This document shows positions 37,816 to 46,177 of a stretch of 64,000 bases of DNA, one piece after another. Made by a program: the position numbers and the translations under genes. The notes under the pieces are model-generated. The model was not told where the DNA came from, ran no database searches, and saw only the letters and a list, made by a program, of their open reading frames with translations. Position 1 is the stretch's first letter; each line of letters begins with the position of its first letter. Source of the stretch: Hydrogenophilaceae bacterium (GTDB lineage: Bacteria > Pseudomonadota > Alphaproteobacteria > Caulobacterales > Aquidulcibacteraceae); assembly GCA_013389015.1 (NCBI GenBank), contig JACAEE010000156.1, forward strand, positions 58,302-122,301, read 5' to 3'.

Positions 37816-38802
37816 TTATGAGCTTCGCGACAGCACGATGCGGCGGTCGCCTTCACGATGCGCTTTGAGATTGAGGTTCGATGAGACCAGGGCAATGAAG
37901 GCTTCTGGATCAGCGGCCACATAACCGCCGATGCGCATCTCGCCCAGTGCGGGGTCGGCGAGTTCGAAAGTCCAGCCGGTTTGGCGCGAGACTTCGGCGA
38001 TCGCTTCGTTGAGCGTCTCGCCGTCGAACGCCAGCATGTTGTCGCGCCACGCCAGACGGCGCGGAATCGCTTCCGCCGCGATCTCGACCAGCTCGGCGGC
38101 GCCATCCCTCAAGACGATCTCCTGATTGGCGCCGGCGGTGACGCTGTTGCGGCGCGCGCTGAAGAAGCCTCTATCAACCGCTCCAGACACAGAACCACGC
38201 AAGACCGTTGTGCGCACTTCGCCTTCGCTGATGCGTACGACGAAGGAGGTTCCGAGAACGGTGATGTCGCCCTCGGGGGTGCGCACCACGAATGGGCGCT
38301 CGGGATCGTGCGCAATGTCGAAGAGGGCGTAGCCACGGGCGAGGTCGACGCTGCGCTCGGTGTTGCTGATCGCGATCGCGGCTTCGCCGGCGCCTGAGAG
38401 CGTGATGGTGGAGCCGTCGGCGAGGGTGATGGTGCGCACTTCGGCCGGGGCCGTGGTGTAGTGTTCGGAAGGCGCGAAAGGGGTCGGCGCACGGGTGAAC
38501 CAGACGCCCGCGCCGATCGCCAGCAGTGCGCACGCGGCGATGGCGGCAGCGGGAAGCCAGCGGCGGCGGCTTGGTGTCGGGCCGGTGTCGTTGGCGGCGG
38601 CGCGGCCCTTGAGATGCTGCAGCGATTGAACCGCACCCCACGCGCGCTCCAGCTTGGCGTAGGCGGGTGGATGGTCGGGATCGGAATCGAGCCAGGCCTG
38701 GAAATCTTGGCGGTCGCGCTCTGTCGCATCGTGCGCCTTGATGCGGACGATCCAGCCGCTGGCTTCGCGCTCGGCTCGTGTCAGGGTTTGCCGGGTAGGC
38801 AT
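37816..38802 (-). CDS. FecR-family anti-sigma factor
   Basis: TRAEREASGWIVRIKAHDATERDRQDFQAWLDSDPDHPPAYAKLERAW, TM, FecR domain, C-terminal STN-like. Confidence 0.92.
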   Translation of the reverse strand: MPTRQTLTRAEREASGWIVRIKAHDATERDRQDFQAWLDSDPDHPPAYAKLERAWGAVQSLQHLKGRAAANDTGPTPSRRRWLPAAAIAACALLAIGAGVWFTRAPTPFAPSEHYTTAPAEVRTITLADGSTITLSGAGEAAIAISNTERSVDLARGYALFDIAHDPERPFVVRTPEGDITVLGTSFVVRISEGEVRTTVLRGSVSGAVDRGFFSARRNSVTAGANQEIVLRDGAAELVEIAAEAIPRRLAWRDNMLAFDGETLNEAIAEVSRQTGWTFELADPALGEMRIGGYVAADPEAFIALVSSNLNLKAHREGDRRIVLSRSS

Positions 38803-38815
38803 TGTGCGTCGGAGC

Positions 38816-39316
38816 TTAGGTGTCGGGTTCGGCGAGGGCGAGCGCCAACTGCGCTAGGGCGGTCTCGATGTAGCGCTGGAGCGTGCGGCGCGAGACGCCG
38901 AGGCGCCGCGCGGCTTCGGGTTGCGTGAGGCCCTCGATGATGTGCAGCAGCAGGGCTTCGCGAAGATGCGGCTCCAAAGCCGCGAGCGCTGCTTCAGCGG
39001 CTGAGGCCTGCTCAGAGGCGATCAGGTCGGCTTCGGGATCGGCGGTGGCTGTGAGGGCGAGGGTCTCAATCCCGGCTGAAGCGTCGGTCTTGTGATTAGC
39101 CTGACGCCTCAGATCGTTGAGCGCCAGATTGCGGGCCGTGGTCATGAGATAGGCCTGGGGATTGGCGATCTCTCCGGTCTTTGCAGCACAGAGCTTGGCG
39201 AAGGCGTCCTGGGAGATGTCTTCAGCCGAGATGCGGGGACCGAAGCGGCGGAGGAAACGCATCAAGCGAGGGGCTTCTTCTTCAAAGAGGTTGGCCCAGT
39301 CGAGGGTGGAGCTCAT
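38816..39316 (-). CDS. ECF (FecI-type) RNA polymerase sigma factor
   Basis: LMRFLRRFGPRISAEDISQDAFAKL ... ALLLHIIEGLTQPEAARRLGVSRRTLQRYIETALAQLA. Confidence 0.92.
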   Translation of the reverse strand: MSSTLDWANLFEEEAPRLMRFLRRFGPRISAEDISQDAFAKLCAAKTGEIANPQAYLMTTARNLALNDLRRQANHKTDASAGIETLALTATADPEADLIASEQASAAEAALAALEPHLREALLLHIIEGLTQPEAARRLGVSRRTLQRYIETALAQLALALAEPDT

Positions 39317-39663
39317 GGGGGGCTCTCCTTGGCGAGGAGTGCGGCAAGCTCGTCGATGCGGGAGAGGGGGTAGGTTGGGATGTCGCCTGTGAGATCTGTT
39401 TCGTCTCCGGTGTGAACTAGGAAGGCGCGGTCGAAGTCGCCCTCGGAGAGCATGGTTTTGAGGGCGATGTGATCAGCGGCGCGCGGTTCAGTCACGCAAC
39501 GAACTACGACGGTTCGACCATCTTCGTTCCGAAACGCCAAGTCGTAAGCGCGTTTTGATTCCCGCACGCGGCCGATCAAGGCGACGCGCGTCGCCTTTAG
39601 TTGGCGCTCGATCAACTGCGTGCTGAATGCCAAATCCGCGAATGTCTCGGTTGCGCCGGTCAT
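39313..39663 (-). CDS. hypothetical protein, possibly PD-(D/E)XK-like fold, coupled to the sigma factor
   Basis: AYDLAFRNEDGRTVVVRCVTEPRAADHIALKTMLSEGDFDRAFLVHTG; ATGA overlap with sigma gene. Confidence 0.5.
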   Translation of the reverse strand: MTGATETFADLAFSTQLIERQLKATRVALIGRVRESKRAYDLAFRNEDGRTVVVRCVTEPRAADHIALKTMLSEGDFDRAFLVHTGDETDLTGDIPTYPLSRIDELAALLAKESPP

Positions 39664-39754
39664 TTCGGGCAAGAGTCTACGTGATCCCTCTTCGGGATCA
39701 ATCTGAAAACTGCTTACTCGGGCTGTCCACCGCGTTTTTGGCGGAGCGGACGCC

Positions 39755-40018
39755 TTGGCCACCACACTTCGCGATCCAAGATACCGAGCCATCGTCGCTC
39801 GCCTGATCGCGATGCGGAAGGCGGCGGGATTGAATCAGCGCGAATTGGCCGAGCGTCTCGAGAAAACCCAATCATACGTTGCCAAAGTTGAGCTTCACGA
39901 GCGACGCCTCGACATCGTTCAACTCGTCGAGTGGCTTCGTGCGCTTGAAGAAGACGAGAAAGCCTTCTTCGCCGAGATGTTGAGAGACATTCCGAAGGCG
40001 AAGCGTAGGCGCGGTTAA
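39755..40018 (+). CDS. XRE-family helix-turn-helix protein
   Basis: IVARLIAMRKAAGLNQRELAERLEKTQSYVAKVELHERRLDIVQLVEW. Confidence 0.85.
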   Translation: MATTLRDPRYRAIVARLIAMRKAAGLNQRELAERLEKTQSYVAKVELHERRLDIVQLVEWLRALEEDEKAFFAEMLRDIPKAKRRRG

Positions 40019-40137
40019 ACGACATTGGCGTCGCCCGCTGCGCGAGGCCGGGCTCTCGTCGCTTCGCGATCGAGCCGCGTTCGCGTCTCGACCCTGCGGG
40101 GCTTCGATCCCTGACGCGGATGCGTCCGCTGCGGGCC

Positions 40138-40554
40138 CTAGCTGTGCCGCGTTTCAGCTTCCGCTAACCGCGCGAACGCCAGCCGGCCGCCAAAGAGCGC
40201 GTAAGCGATTGAGATTGCCTGTCGCCACAAGTCGGACGGCACGATGCCTTCCAATATATCCAGACCGATATTGTAGCCCAGGATTAGCGAGGGAAGGATG
40301 AGCAAGACAGCGGCGCCCGACCGCATCGGGCCATCAGGCACTTGCGCGAGAATGAAGCGCAGACAAGTGAAGGTCGCCACCGCTGCCGCAATGCCGACGA
40401 GGCCCGCGCCTTCCGGGCCGGTGCCAGACTTGAAGGCGAGCGCCGCCGCGCCCCATCCTGCCACCAAGGGCAGGGCATAAACCGTAACCGCGTGCAGCAT
40501 CCAAGCAAACAAAGTTGCGACGAGTACGATCAGCACCAGAGGCAAGACAAGCAT
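40138..40554 (-). CDS. small polytopic membrane protein, unknown function
   Basis: MLVLPLVLIVLVATLFAWMLHAVTVYALPLVAGW; preceded by lux-box-like palindrome. Confidence 0.55.
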   Translation of the reverse strand: MLVLPLVLIVLVATLFAWMLHAVTVYALPLVAGWGAAALAFKSGTGPEGAGLVGIAAAVATFTCLRFILAQVPDGPMRSGAAVLLILPSLILGYNIGLDILEGIVPSDLWRQAISIAYALFGGRLAFARLAEAETRHS

Positions 40555-40587
40555 GGCGAGTAGCAATCACATGAACGACGTTTGGAG

Positions 40588-40609
40588 AACGGGCACGTTC
40601 GTGCCTATT
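40588..40609 (-). promoter_or_regulatory. second lux-box-like palindrome
   Basis: AACGGGCACGTTCGTGCCTATT, 19/22 identical to the luxI-upstream palindrome, 34 nt upstream of the 40554 start. Confidence 0.55.
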
Positions 40610-40854
40610 GACAAGCGCCAATAAGCTAGGCGCGTCCGTTCGCGGCAGTTTCAGAAGTTAGCGACCACTCTCGCGCTCCGATAACGGACGCTGGCACAGC
40701 GCACCCCTAAGATGAGATCGAGATTCGACAGAAGCCGCCCGGAGCGGACCGGTGGTCAAGCGTGCTAGATACGCTAATCTGACGCAGGCACCACAACATT
40801 TGCGCGTCTCATTTTGGAGGGCCTGACGGCCGGTCGGCAGTTCAGCGCGAACTT

Positions 40855-42006
40855 CTATGCCGCAAATGAGCTACGAATGTCTCCCATGCGCGTAATCTCC
40901 CAAGCTTGGTAGCTTGCTGGCGCGCTCCAAAACGCCGTCCATGCTTCGTTCAGTAGCTCGCGAACTGGCGCCTTCGTGTTGGGAGCGGCCAATCGCACGC
41001 CAATCCCTTCGACGCCGGTGGTCGCACAGGCGACAACGGTCGCGATGAGGCGGTCGGAATAGCAGTTCAGATATTCGGGCGACGGGCGATAGCCCATAGT
41101 GGTGACGAATTCTTTCCAGGCCTTGTCAATGGTCGCGGCTTCTTGCGCGTATGCATTGGTCGAGCGCAGCGCCGTCAGTAGGGCGCGCATTCTGGCGTCG
41201 TCGGCGGGATGGGTAGTTTCAAACATCTCCGGCGTGGCGAACGGATCTCCGCCCCGTTTGATGCAGAGATGATAGTGCGACCATGCGAACGCTGGCCCGG
41301 CCGTGAGAACGCCGAACAAATCGCAGAAGAATTCCTCCATCCAATATTTGGCCCAGCAGGTTTGCCAAAGCTGCAGCTGATAGATGCGGGCGTCTTGGTG
41401 GCGTAAGCGGTCGGCGGCGGTAACCGCGCCCTGGAAGTGAGACACCATGGCAAAGAGGCTGCTGGTGTAGGCGCTTTTGTACGCCTCGAGCTCCGGCATA
41501 TCGAGATTGCGCGGCCGATGCAGAGGATGGCAAAGCTCGTGATAGATGTCGGGTAAGTGCAGCAGGAACCGGCTTTCAATCAGCGGCAGGCAAAGCAGAT
41601 TGAACTCGGGGTAGATATGAAAGTAGTCCTGCGACATCTGGCTGATCGCTGGCGTGACCAGGGGATAGGCGATCTCTTGGCAGATGTCGGTGATGAGACG
41701 GTTCAGAAAGTCGTCGTCCGCGCTTTTGCGATTGAGGGCGAAGACGCCGACGCCTTCGATCGTATTCAAGAGTTCCACAGCGCGTTTGAAAGTGCGGATG
41801 CGAATGGGAGTTTGAAGTGCGCTATCAACGATGCGTTCGCCAGCGAGCGCGGAAAGGTTAGCGTCCGCTTGCTCAAGGTGGGTCAAGCAAATCTGTCTGA
41901 GGCCGTCATATTCGCGGGCATAGCCGGGGCGCTGGACGATACTGCGTAGGGCGCGTGTTCGTTCGCGCGCCTGGCCTATGGCGCCTTGTAGATAGGCTTC
42001 AATCAT
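40855..42006 (-). CDS. predicted HExxH zinc metallopeptidase-like protein in Argonaute operon
   Basis: YHELCHPLHR (HExxH), WMEEFFCDLFG (possible third ligand), THPADDARMRALL; 4-nt overlap with upstream gene. Confidence 0.6.
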   Translation of the reverse strand: MIEAYLQGAIGQARERTRALRSIVQRPGYAREYDGLRQICLTHLEQADANLSALAGERIVDSALQTPIRIRTFKRAVELLNTIEGVGVFALNRKSADDDFLNRLITDICQEIAYPLVTPAISQMSQDYFHIYPEFNLLCLPLIESRFLLHLPDIYHELCHPLHRPRNLDMPELEAYKSAYTSSLFAMVSHFQGAVTAADRLRHQDARIYQLQLWQTCWAKYWMEEFFCDLFGVLTAGPAFAWSHYHLCIKRGGDPFATPEMFETTHPADDARMRALLTALRSTNAYAQEAATIDKAWKEFVTTMGYRPSPEYLNCYSDRLIATVVACATTGVEGIGVRLAAPNTKAPVRELLNEAWTAFWSAPASYQAWEITRMGDIRSSFAA

Positions 42007-42371
42007 CGACGCGCCCGAAGGCGGTTCGCCACGTCGGTGCGTTCCTGCTCAAGGCCCGCGGCCAAGATTTCGAGTTGGCGCTGATCGGACGCGTCGATCG
42101 GGCCAGCGAGGAGGCGCCGCCCCAGCTTTTCCAAATCAAGCAGCGGCTCACCGGTGCGCGTGCGCAGCAGGCTGTCGAACATCAGCGCTTCATAGGACTG
42201 AGCGCTTCGCCCATGATCGCTTGCGTCCACAAGCAGTTGGCCGAGATGGGTTTGGTCGGCGTTTGGGACCGCCGCTCCATCTTGGCGAACGCGCTGGATG
42301 ACCGCGTCAATCAGAGAAGCGAATTCCTCGACATTGGCATAAACGCTGGAAAGCAGGCTGAGGTCGCTCAT
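42003..42371 (-). CDS. small helical protein of Argonaute operon, unknown function
   Basis: 122 aa ORF, ATGA-type overlaps on both sides. Confidence 0.6.
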   Translation of the reverse strand: MSDLSLLSSVYANVEEFASLIDAVIQRVRQDGAAVPNADQTHLGQLLVDASDHGRSAQSYEALMFDSLLRTRTGEPLLDLEKLGRRLLAGPIDASDQRQLEILAAGLEQERTDVANRLRARR

Positions 42372-44734
42372 CTCGACGTCTCCGCTACATTGTCGTTGCC
42401 GTATTCGATTTCGTCCTCGTTCACGTCCTCAGCTTCCTCGTAGAGGCTGCGGTCACAGAGTTTGATTGAGATCGGCAGCCGCATGGCGCCTTCGGGCCTG
42501 CCCCAAGTCAGGCAGCTCAAGTCGAAAACGTCCGCTAGGCATTTTTCAATCGACATGGTGCCATGGACGCGCCGGACGTGAAGGGGGTTGGCGGTCCCGG
42601 GGATAGAGAACGGGCGACCCGTTGTGCAGACGAAGCCTTCGGTCTCGCCGACCTGAAGCCAACTGCCGACGACTGGATTTTGCACCGCGAGTTCGTTTGA
42701 GCCGCTCGCTTGCTTCACGCTGAACATGCGCAATGGGGCGGGCGCAGATTTGGAGATTTCCAAAATGGTGAGGCGCCAATCGGATGCGATGAAGCCTTCT
42801 TGTTGGAGCGCTTCGCATGCCTCTTTGAGACCCTCGATTTCGCTCGGCCAGGCGCGTCCATCGCGGTGGATGACAATCTCTTTCGGGGCGGACTGGAGGT
42901 ATCTCCGCTCCTTGCGAATAAGGTCGGCGACAATTTGCGAAACTTGGTTTTTCAGCAGTTGCTCCTTCTGGCGCGAAGCCTTGGTGGAGAAGCGGATGAT
43001 GCGTCCGCCGTCGGCGATGAGCGTAAAGGCGGCAGTGCTGTTCTTGACGTCGATGCCAACCACCACCTCGGCGTTGAGTGCGGTATCGAGGACGAATGGC
43101 CATTTGCCGTTGGTCAGCAGGATTTTATTGATGGCGACATTGCGGATGTAGCCGCGGATGCGTCGCTGCTCGGAATCCTTCACGACATACTGGGTTTGAC
43201 CATTCCGGCGCAAAGCGATGTAGCCCCGGTTGATCATGTCGGTATGAATGACCGATGCCGTCAATTGGCGCTGGCTAGCGAAATCCTTGACCACCCAGGC
43301 TGCAAGTTGATCGGCGGCGCGGGCGCGCTTTTCATAGCGGTGCACGATCACTAGCGCGAAGCCCGGTTGGATGCGCTCGGCGTCCATGGCTTCTCTGATG
43401 GCGCGCGATTGGCTGGCGAAATTGCGAGTGCCGTTCAGGTCGTCATAGACGACCACTTCTGGATTGTAGTCGCCGCCAGCGGGGTAAATCGCCTTCAGCT
43501 GGGCGCGGAGATCGGCGAGGAATTGCGGGCCGCTGCTATCGTGAACGCTTCTCGGCATGACAACGAGCTGGCGCGCCAAAGTGCTGCGTTCGTAAAAGCC
43601 CGCCGCGCTGTTGTTCAGCATGTTTAGGCGCTGGCGGCCATATTCAGCGACGGCGTCAACGTATGGCCCGTCTTCGCGCGGCTCAAGCGTTCTGTCGCCG
43701 CCATAGAGAAGGCGAGGGACGATGAGGAGCTTCGGCTTGGCCAAGCCCGCTTGTGGCGCAACGCGAAGTTCGACATCGCCAATGCGAAAAGACCCAAGGA
43801 ACATCTTGGCCAGACGATTGAGTTGGCGATGACGATCGTCGGGTTGGATGATGGTATGCGGCTGGCTCTGGGCGCCAGCGCGGCCATGTGTGTCTTCGAT
43901 CAGATGACAAAGTGCGGCCGGGGCGGAGCGTTGTGTCGGCCCGTTGGTGCGATAGAGTATGGCCGCGCCGTCGGGCGACAAGCGCGCGATGGCCGCTGCA
44001 ACCGGCTTAGGCGATTTGGAGTGAAGATAGTCGCCGAGGCTGACAATTGCCCCGTCTAGCGGAATTGACGGCTGGCCCACCGCATAGTCGGAAAGGCCGG
44101 ACAGGCTCACTTCGAACCAATCGTCGCCCATCTTATAGAGGCATGATCTTCCCTTCAGCCGGTTGGCTTCGTCTCGCGTGATCGACGGCGAAAGAGCGGC
44201 GCGTGAGATGAGTTTGCGACGCAAATCTATGACAACGCCGAACCCACCATCGGGATGAGGAACAACGCGTGGCGTGAAGCCCTCATAGAGGTCTAGGTTG
44301 CCGAGCGCTCTGTCGGGACGCCTGAAGAAGAACGGTTTGCCTGCGCCAGGCTGCCACAGCCGCGCATCGCGGAAGAGCGGATTTTGCATAGCAAATTGCA
44401 GAAACCGAACGCGGACATCGTCCAACTCGGGCTGGTCGCCATTGAAGGCGAGTTCGATGGTTTCGTTGGTGGGCCGTAGCGACGCCACTGCGCCGACAAG
44501 CAGTAGCTGTTCGGGCGGGTCAACACCAAGCGGTGACAGCAGAAAGGCCTCGCCGTCGCGATGGTGGACCGTGATCGGCGCGCGCAGCTGGTAACTTAAG
44601 TTGCGAATGATCCGTTGCAGGTTGCCGTAATAATCAAGGCCATCGGCGTTGAGGCCGACGATCTTGAACAACCGATAGGTGGTCGAGAGAGCGTCCAGCC
44701 CTTCGATCTTGAAGCAATTGGTTTCAATGGGCAT
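42368..44734 (-). CDS. prokaryotic Argonaute (PIWI-domain) protein
   Basis: PIWI motifs VVVGIDVKNSTAAFTLIADGG, KEIVIHRDGRAWPSEIEGL, and C-terminal HGTMSIEKCLADVFDLSCLTWGRPEGAMRLPISIKLCDRSLYEEA. Confidence 0.85.
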   Translation of the reverse strand: MPIETNCFKIEGLDALSTTYRLFKIVGLNADGLDYYGNLQRIIRNLSYQLRAPITVHHRDGEAFLLSPLGVDPPEQLLLVGAVASLRPTNETIELAFNGDQPELDDVRVRFLQFAMQNPLFRDARLWQPGAGKPFFFRRPDRALGNLDLYEGFTPRVVPHPDGGFGVVIDLRRKLISRAALSPSITRDEANRLKGRSCLYKMGDDWFEVSLSGLSDYAVGQPSIPLDGAIVSLGDYLHSKSPKPVAAAIARLSPDGAAILYRTNGPTQRSAPAALCHLIEDTHGRAGAQSQPHTIIQPDDRHRQLNRLAKMFLGSFRIGDVELRVAPQAGLAKPKLLIVPRLLYGGDRTLEPREDGPYVDAVAEYGRQRLNMLNNSAAGFYERSTLARQLVVMPRSVHDSSGPQFLADLRAQLKAIYPAGGDYNPEVVVYDDLNGTRNFASQSRAIREAMDAERIQPGFALVIVHRYEKRARAADQLAAWVVKDFASQRQLTASVIHTDMINRGYIALRRNGQTQYVVKDSEQRRIRGYIRNVAINKILLTNGKWPFVLDTALNAEVVVGIDVKNSTAAFTLIADGGRIIRFSTKASRQKEQLLKNQVSQIVADLIRKERRYLQSAPKEIVIHRDGRAWPSEIEGLKEACEALQQEGFIASDWRLTILEISKSAPAPLRMFSVKQASGSNELAVQNPVVGSWLQVGETEGFVCTTGRPFSIPGTANPLHVRRVHGTMSIEKCLADVFDLSCLTWGRPEGAMRLPISIKLCDRSLYEEAEDVNEDEIEYGNDNVAETSR

Positions 44735-45662
44735 GTGCGCTCTCCCAGCAAGGTGCGCGGAACGCACAGCTCTGGCAGCTTTCAGGATGGATGGCCGGCA
44801 TGAAGTCTGCGGCGTTGAGCTCTTCGTATTTCTTGCCTTCGGTGAGGCACGCAATCTCGTAAGCCGAGCTCATCATGTATTCTTCTGTTTCCTCGATTTG
44901 AGCGGCATCGAGGCGGTGTTCGCGCACCAGATTGGTCAGCAACTGCGCTTCCAGCAGCAAGATCTCGTCAGGCTTAGCGCTAAAGTCTGGGGGGAAATCG
45001 TTGTGCGACGAGCGTGCCAAAGCGATCGCGTAGATTGCAAGCTGCAGCCAAGCGTCGTTGTCGCCAAAGGCATGCACTTTCCAATCGACGATGACGGGAG
45101 GCGTGTCGTCCAAAAACGCGATCGCGTCGGGGTAGGAAATGACAGTGACCCCATCCATGAGATCAAATTGCAGAGCGCGTTGCGCAATGACGTGGTCGGC
45201 GGCCTTCAGCGGCGCTTTGACGGCGTCCAGGGCGTAGAGGTTGGCGAGAGCCTGAGCGATCTCCTCCCACGCTACGTTCAGTTCGTCGTCCGTCGGCGGT
45301 GCGCCATATTCCATGCCATGCAGGAGACAGAAGTCGTCGCCGTGGTCCGAGGGCTTGGTGTCGAAACTGGCGATCGAATGATTTCGTGCGAACAGGAGTT
45401 GGCGGTCAAAGAGGGCGCGCGCTTGCGCTTTGGCCTCGCGCAGCATCACGGGTGCGCCGCGATTGATGCCTGGGATGACGGTGTTGGAAATGACTTGATC
45501 GACGATCCGGCCCCGCCAGGCGCTTACGCTCTGCAGCTTGCTGAGGAGATTGATGCGACGCCGCACCGGATCGCGCGCCTTCGCGCTGGCGACCATGTTC
45601 TTGTAGAACCACTGCCGCTGGCATTTCTTAAAGCTGCGGCTTGCTGAATATGACCATCGCAT
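44724..45662 (-). CDS. Cas4/RecB-like PD-(D/E)XK nuclease with Cys motif
   Basis: SASRSFKKCQRQWFYKNMV, YPDAIAFLDDTPPVIVDWKVHAFGDNDAWLQLAIYAIAL, C-terminal CQSCAFRAPC. Confidence 0.8.
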   Translation of the reverse strand: MRWSYSASRSFKKCQRQWFYKNMVASAKARDPVRRRINLLSKLQSVSAWRGRIVDQVISNTVIPGINRGAPVMLREAKAQARALFDRQLLFARNHSIASFDTKPSDHGDDFCLLHGMEYGAPPTDDELNVAWEEIAQALANLYALDAVKAPLKAADHVIAQRALQFDLMDGVTVISYPDAIAFLDDTPPVIVDWKVHAFGDNDAWLQLAIYAIALARSSHNDFPPDFSAKPDEILLLEAQLLTNLVREHRLDAAQIEETEEYMMSSAYEIACLTEGKKYEELNAADFMPAIHPESCQSCAFRAPCWESAHAH

Positions 45663-46006
45663 CAGTCGCCTCGTTTGCGCGACCGAATGAACTGAAGATA
45701 CTCGACGAGAGCTGCTTCCTCGTCGTCGGTTAGGGGCCCGATACGTGCTGCTTTGTTCGCCGTGGCCCGATCTGAAGCGTTCGGCAACGGAAAGCCGGCG
45801 AGCTCCATCAAGAGTTCATACGAAACGCTATAGCAAAGCGCGAGCTTGTGCAGATTCTGCGGGGACGGCGATTTGATTTTGCCGTTCTCCAATTGACTCA
45901 AATAGGCGTTGGAAATGCCCGTCTCGCTCTCGACAGCCCGCAGTGTTTTTCCGGCGGCGGTGCGCGCCTTGCCCAAAAATTCGCCCAGGGATTGCAGTGC
46001 ACTCAT
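45662..46006 (-). CDS. XRE-family helix-turn-helix regulator of the Argonaute operon
   Basis: LGEFLGKARTAAGKTLRAVESETGISNAYLSQLENGKIKSPSPQNLHKLALCYSVSYELLMELAG. Confidence 0.88.
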   Translation of the reverse strand: MSALQSLGEFLGKARTAAGKTLRAVESETGISNAYLSQLENGKIKSPSPQNLHKLALCYSVSYELLMELAGFPLPNASDRATANKAARIGPLTDDEEAALVEYLQFIRSRKRGD

Positions 46007-46017
46007 TCTGCTTGGTA

Positions 46018-46042
46018 TAGCAAGCGTTGCTAATAATAGCAA
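46018..46042. promoter_or_regulatory. candidate XRE operator: three alternating half-sites
   Basis: TAGCAA-gcg-TTGCTA-ataa-TAGCAA, 12 nt upstream of the XRE start. Confidence 0.55.
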
Positions 46043-46177
46043 GCAAAATATAAAAGCATATGAATCAGGGGGATACGGGAGGCTCCTCGACTGAGCTGGG
46101 GAATCTCTGCCTGTGATTCGGTGTGCAGGGGTGGCGAGACGGGTGCGTGTTTCAGGTGAATCTGTTAAGTTCTGAGT

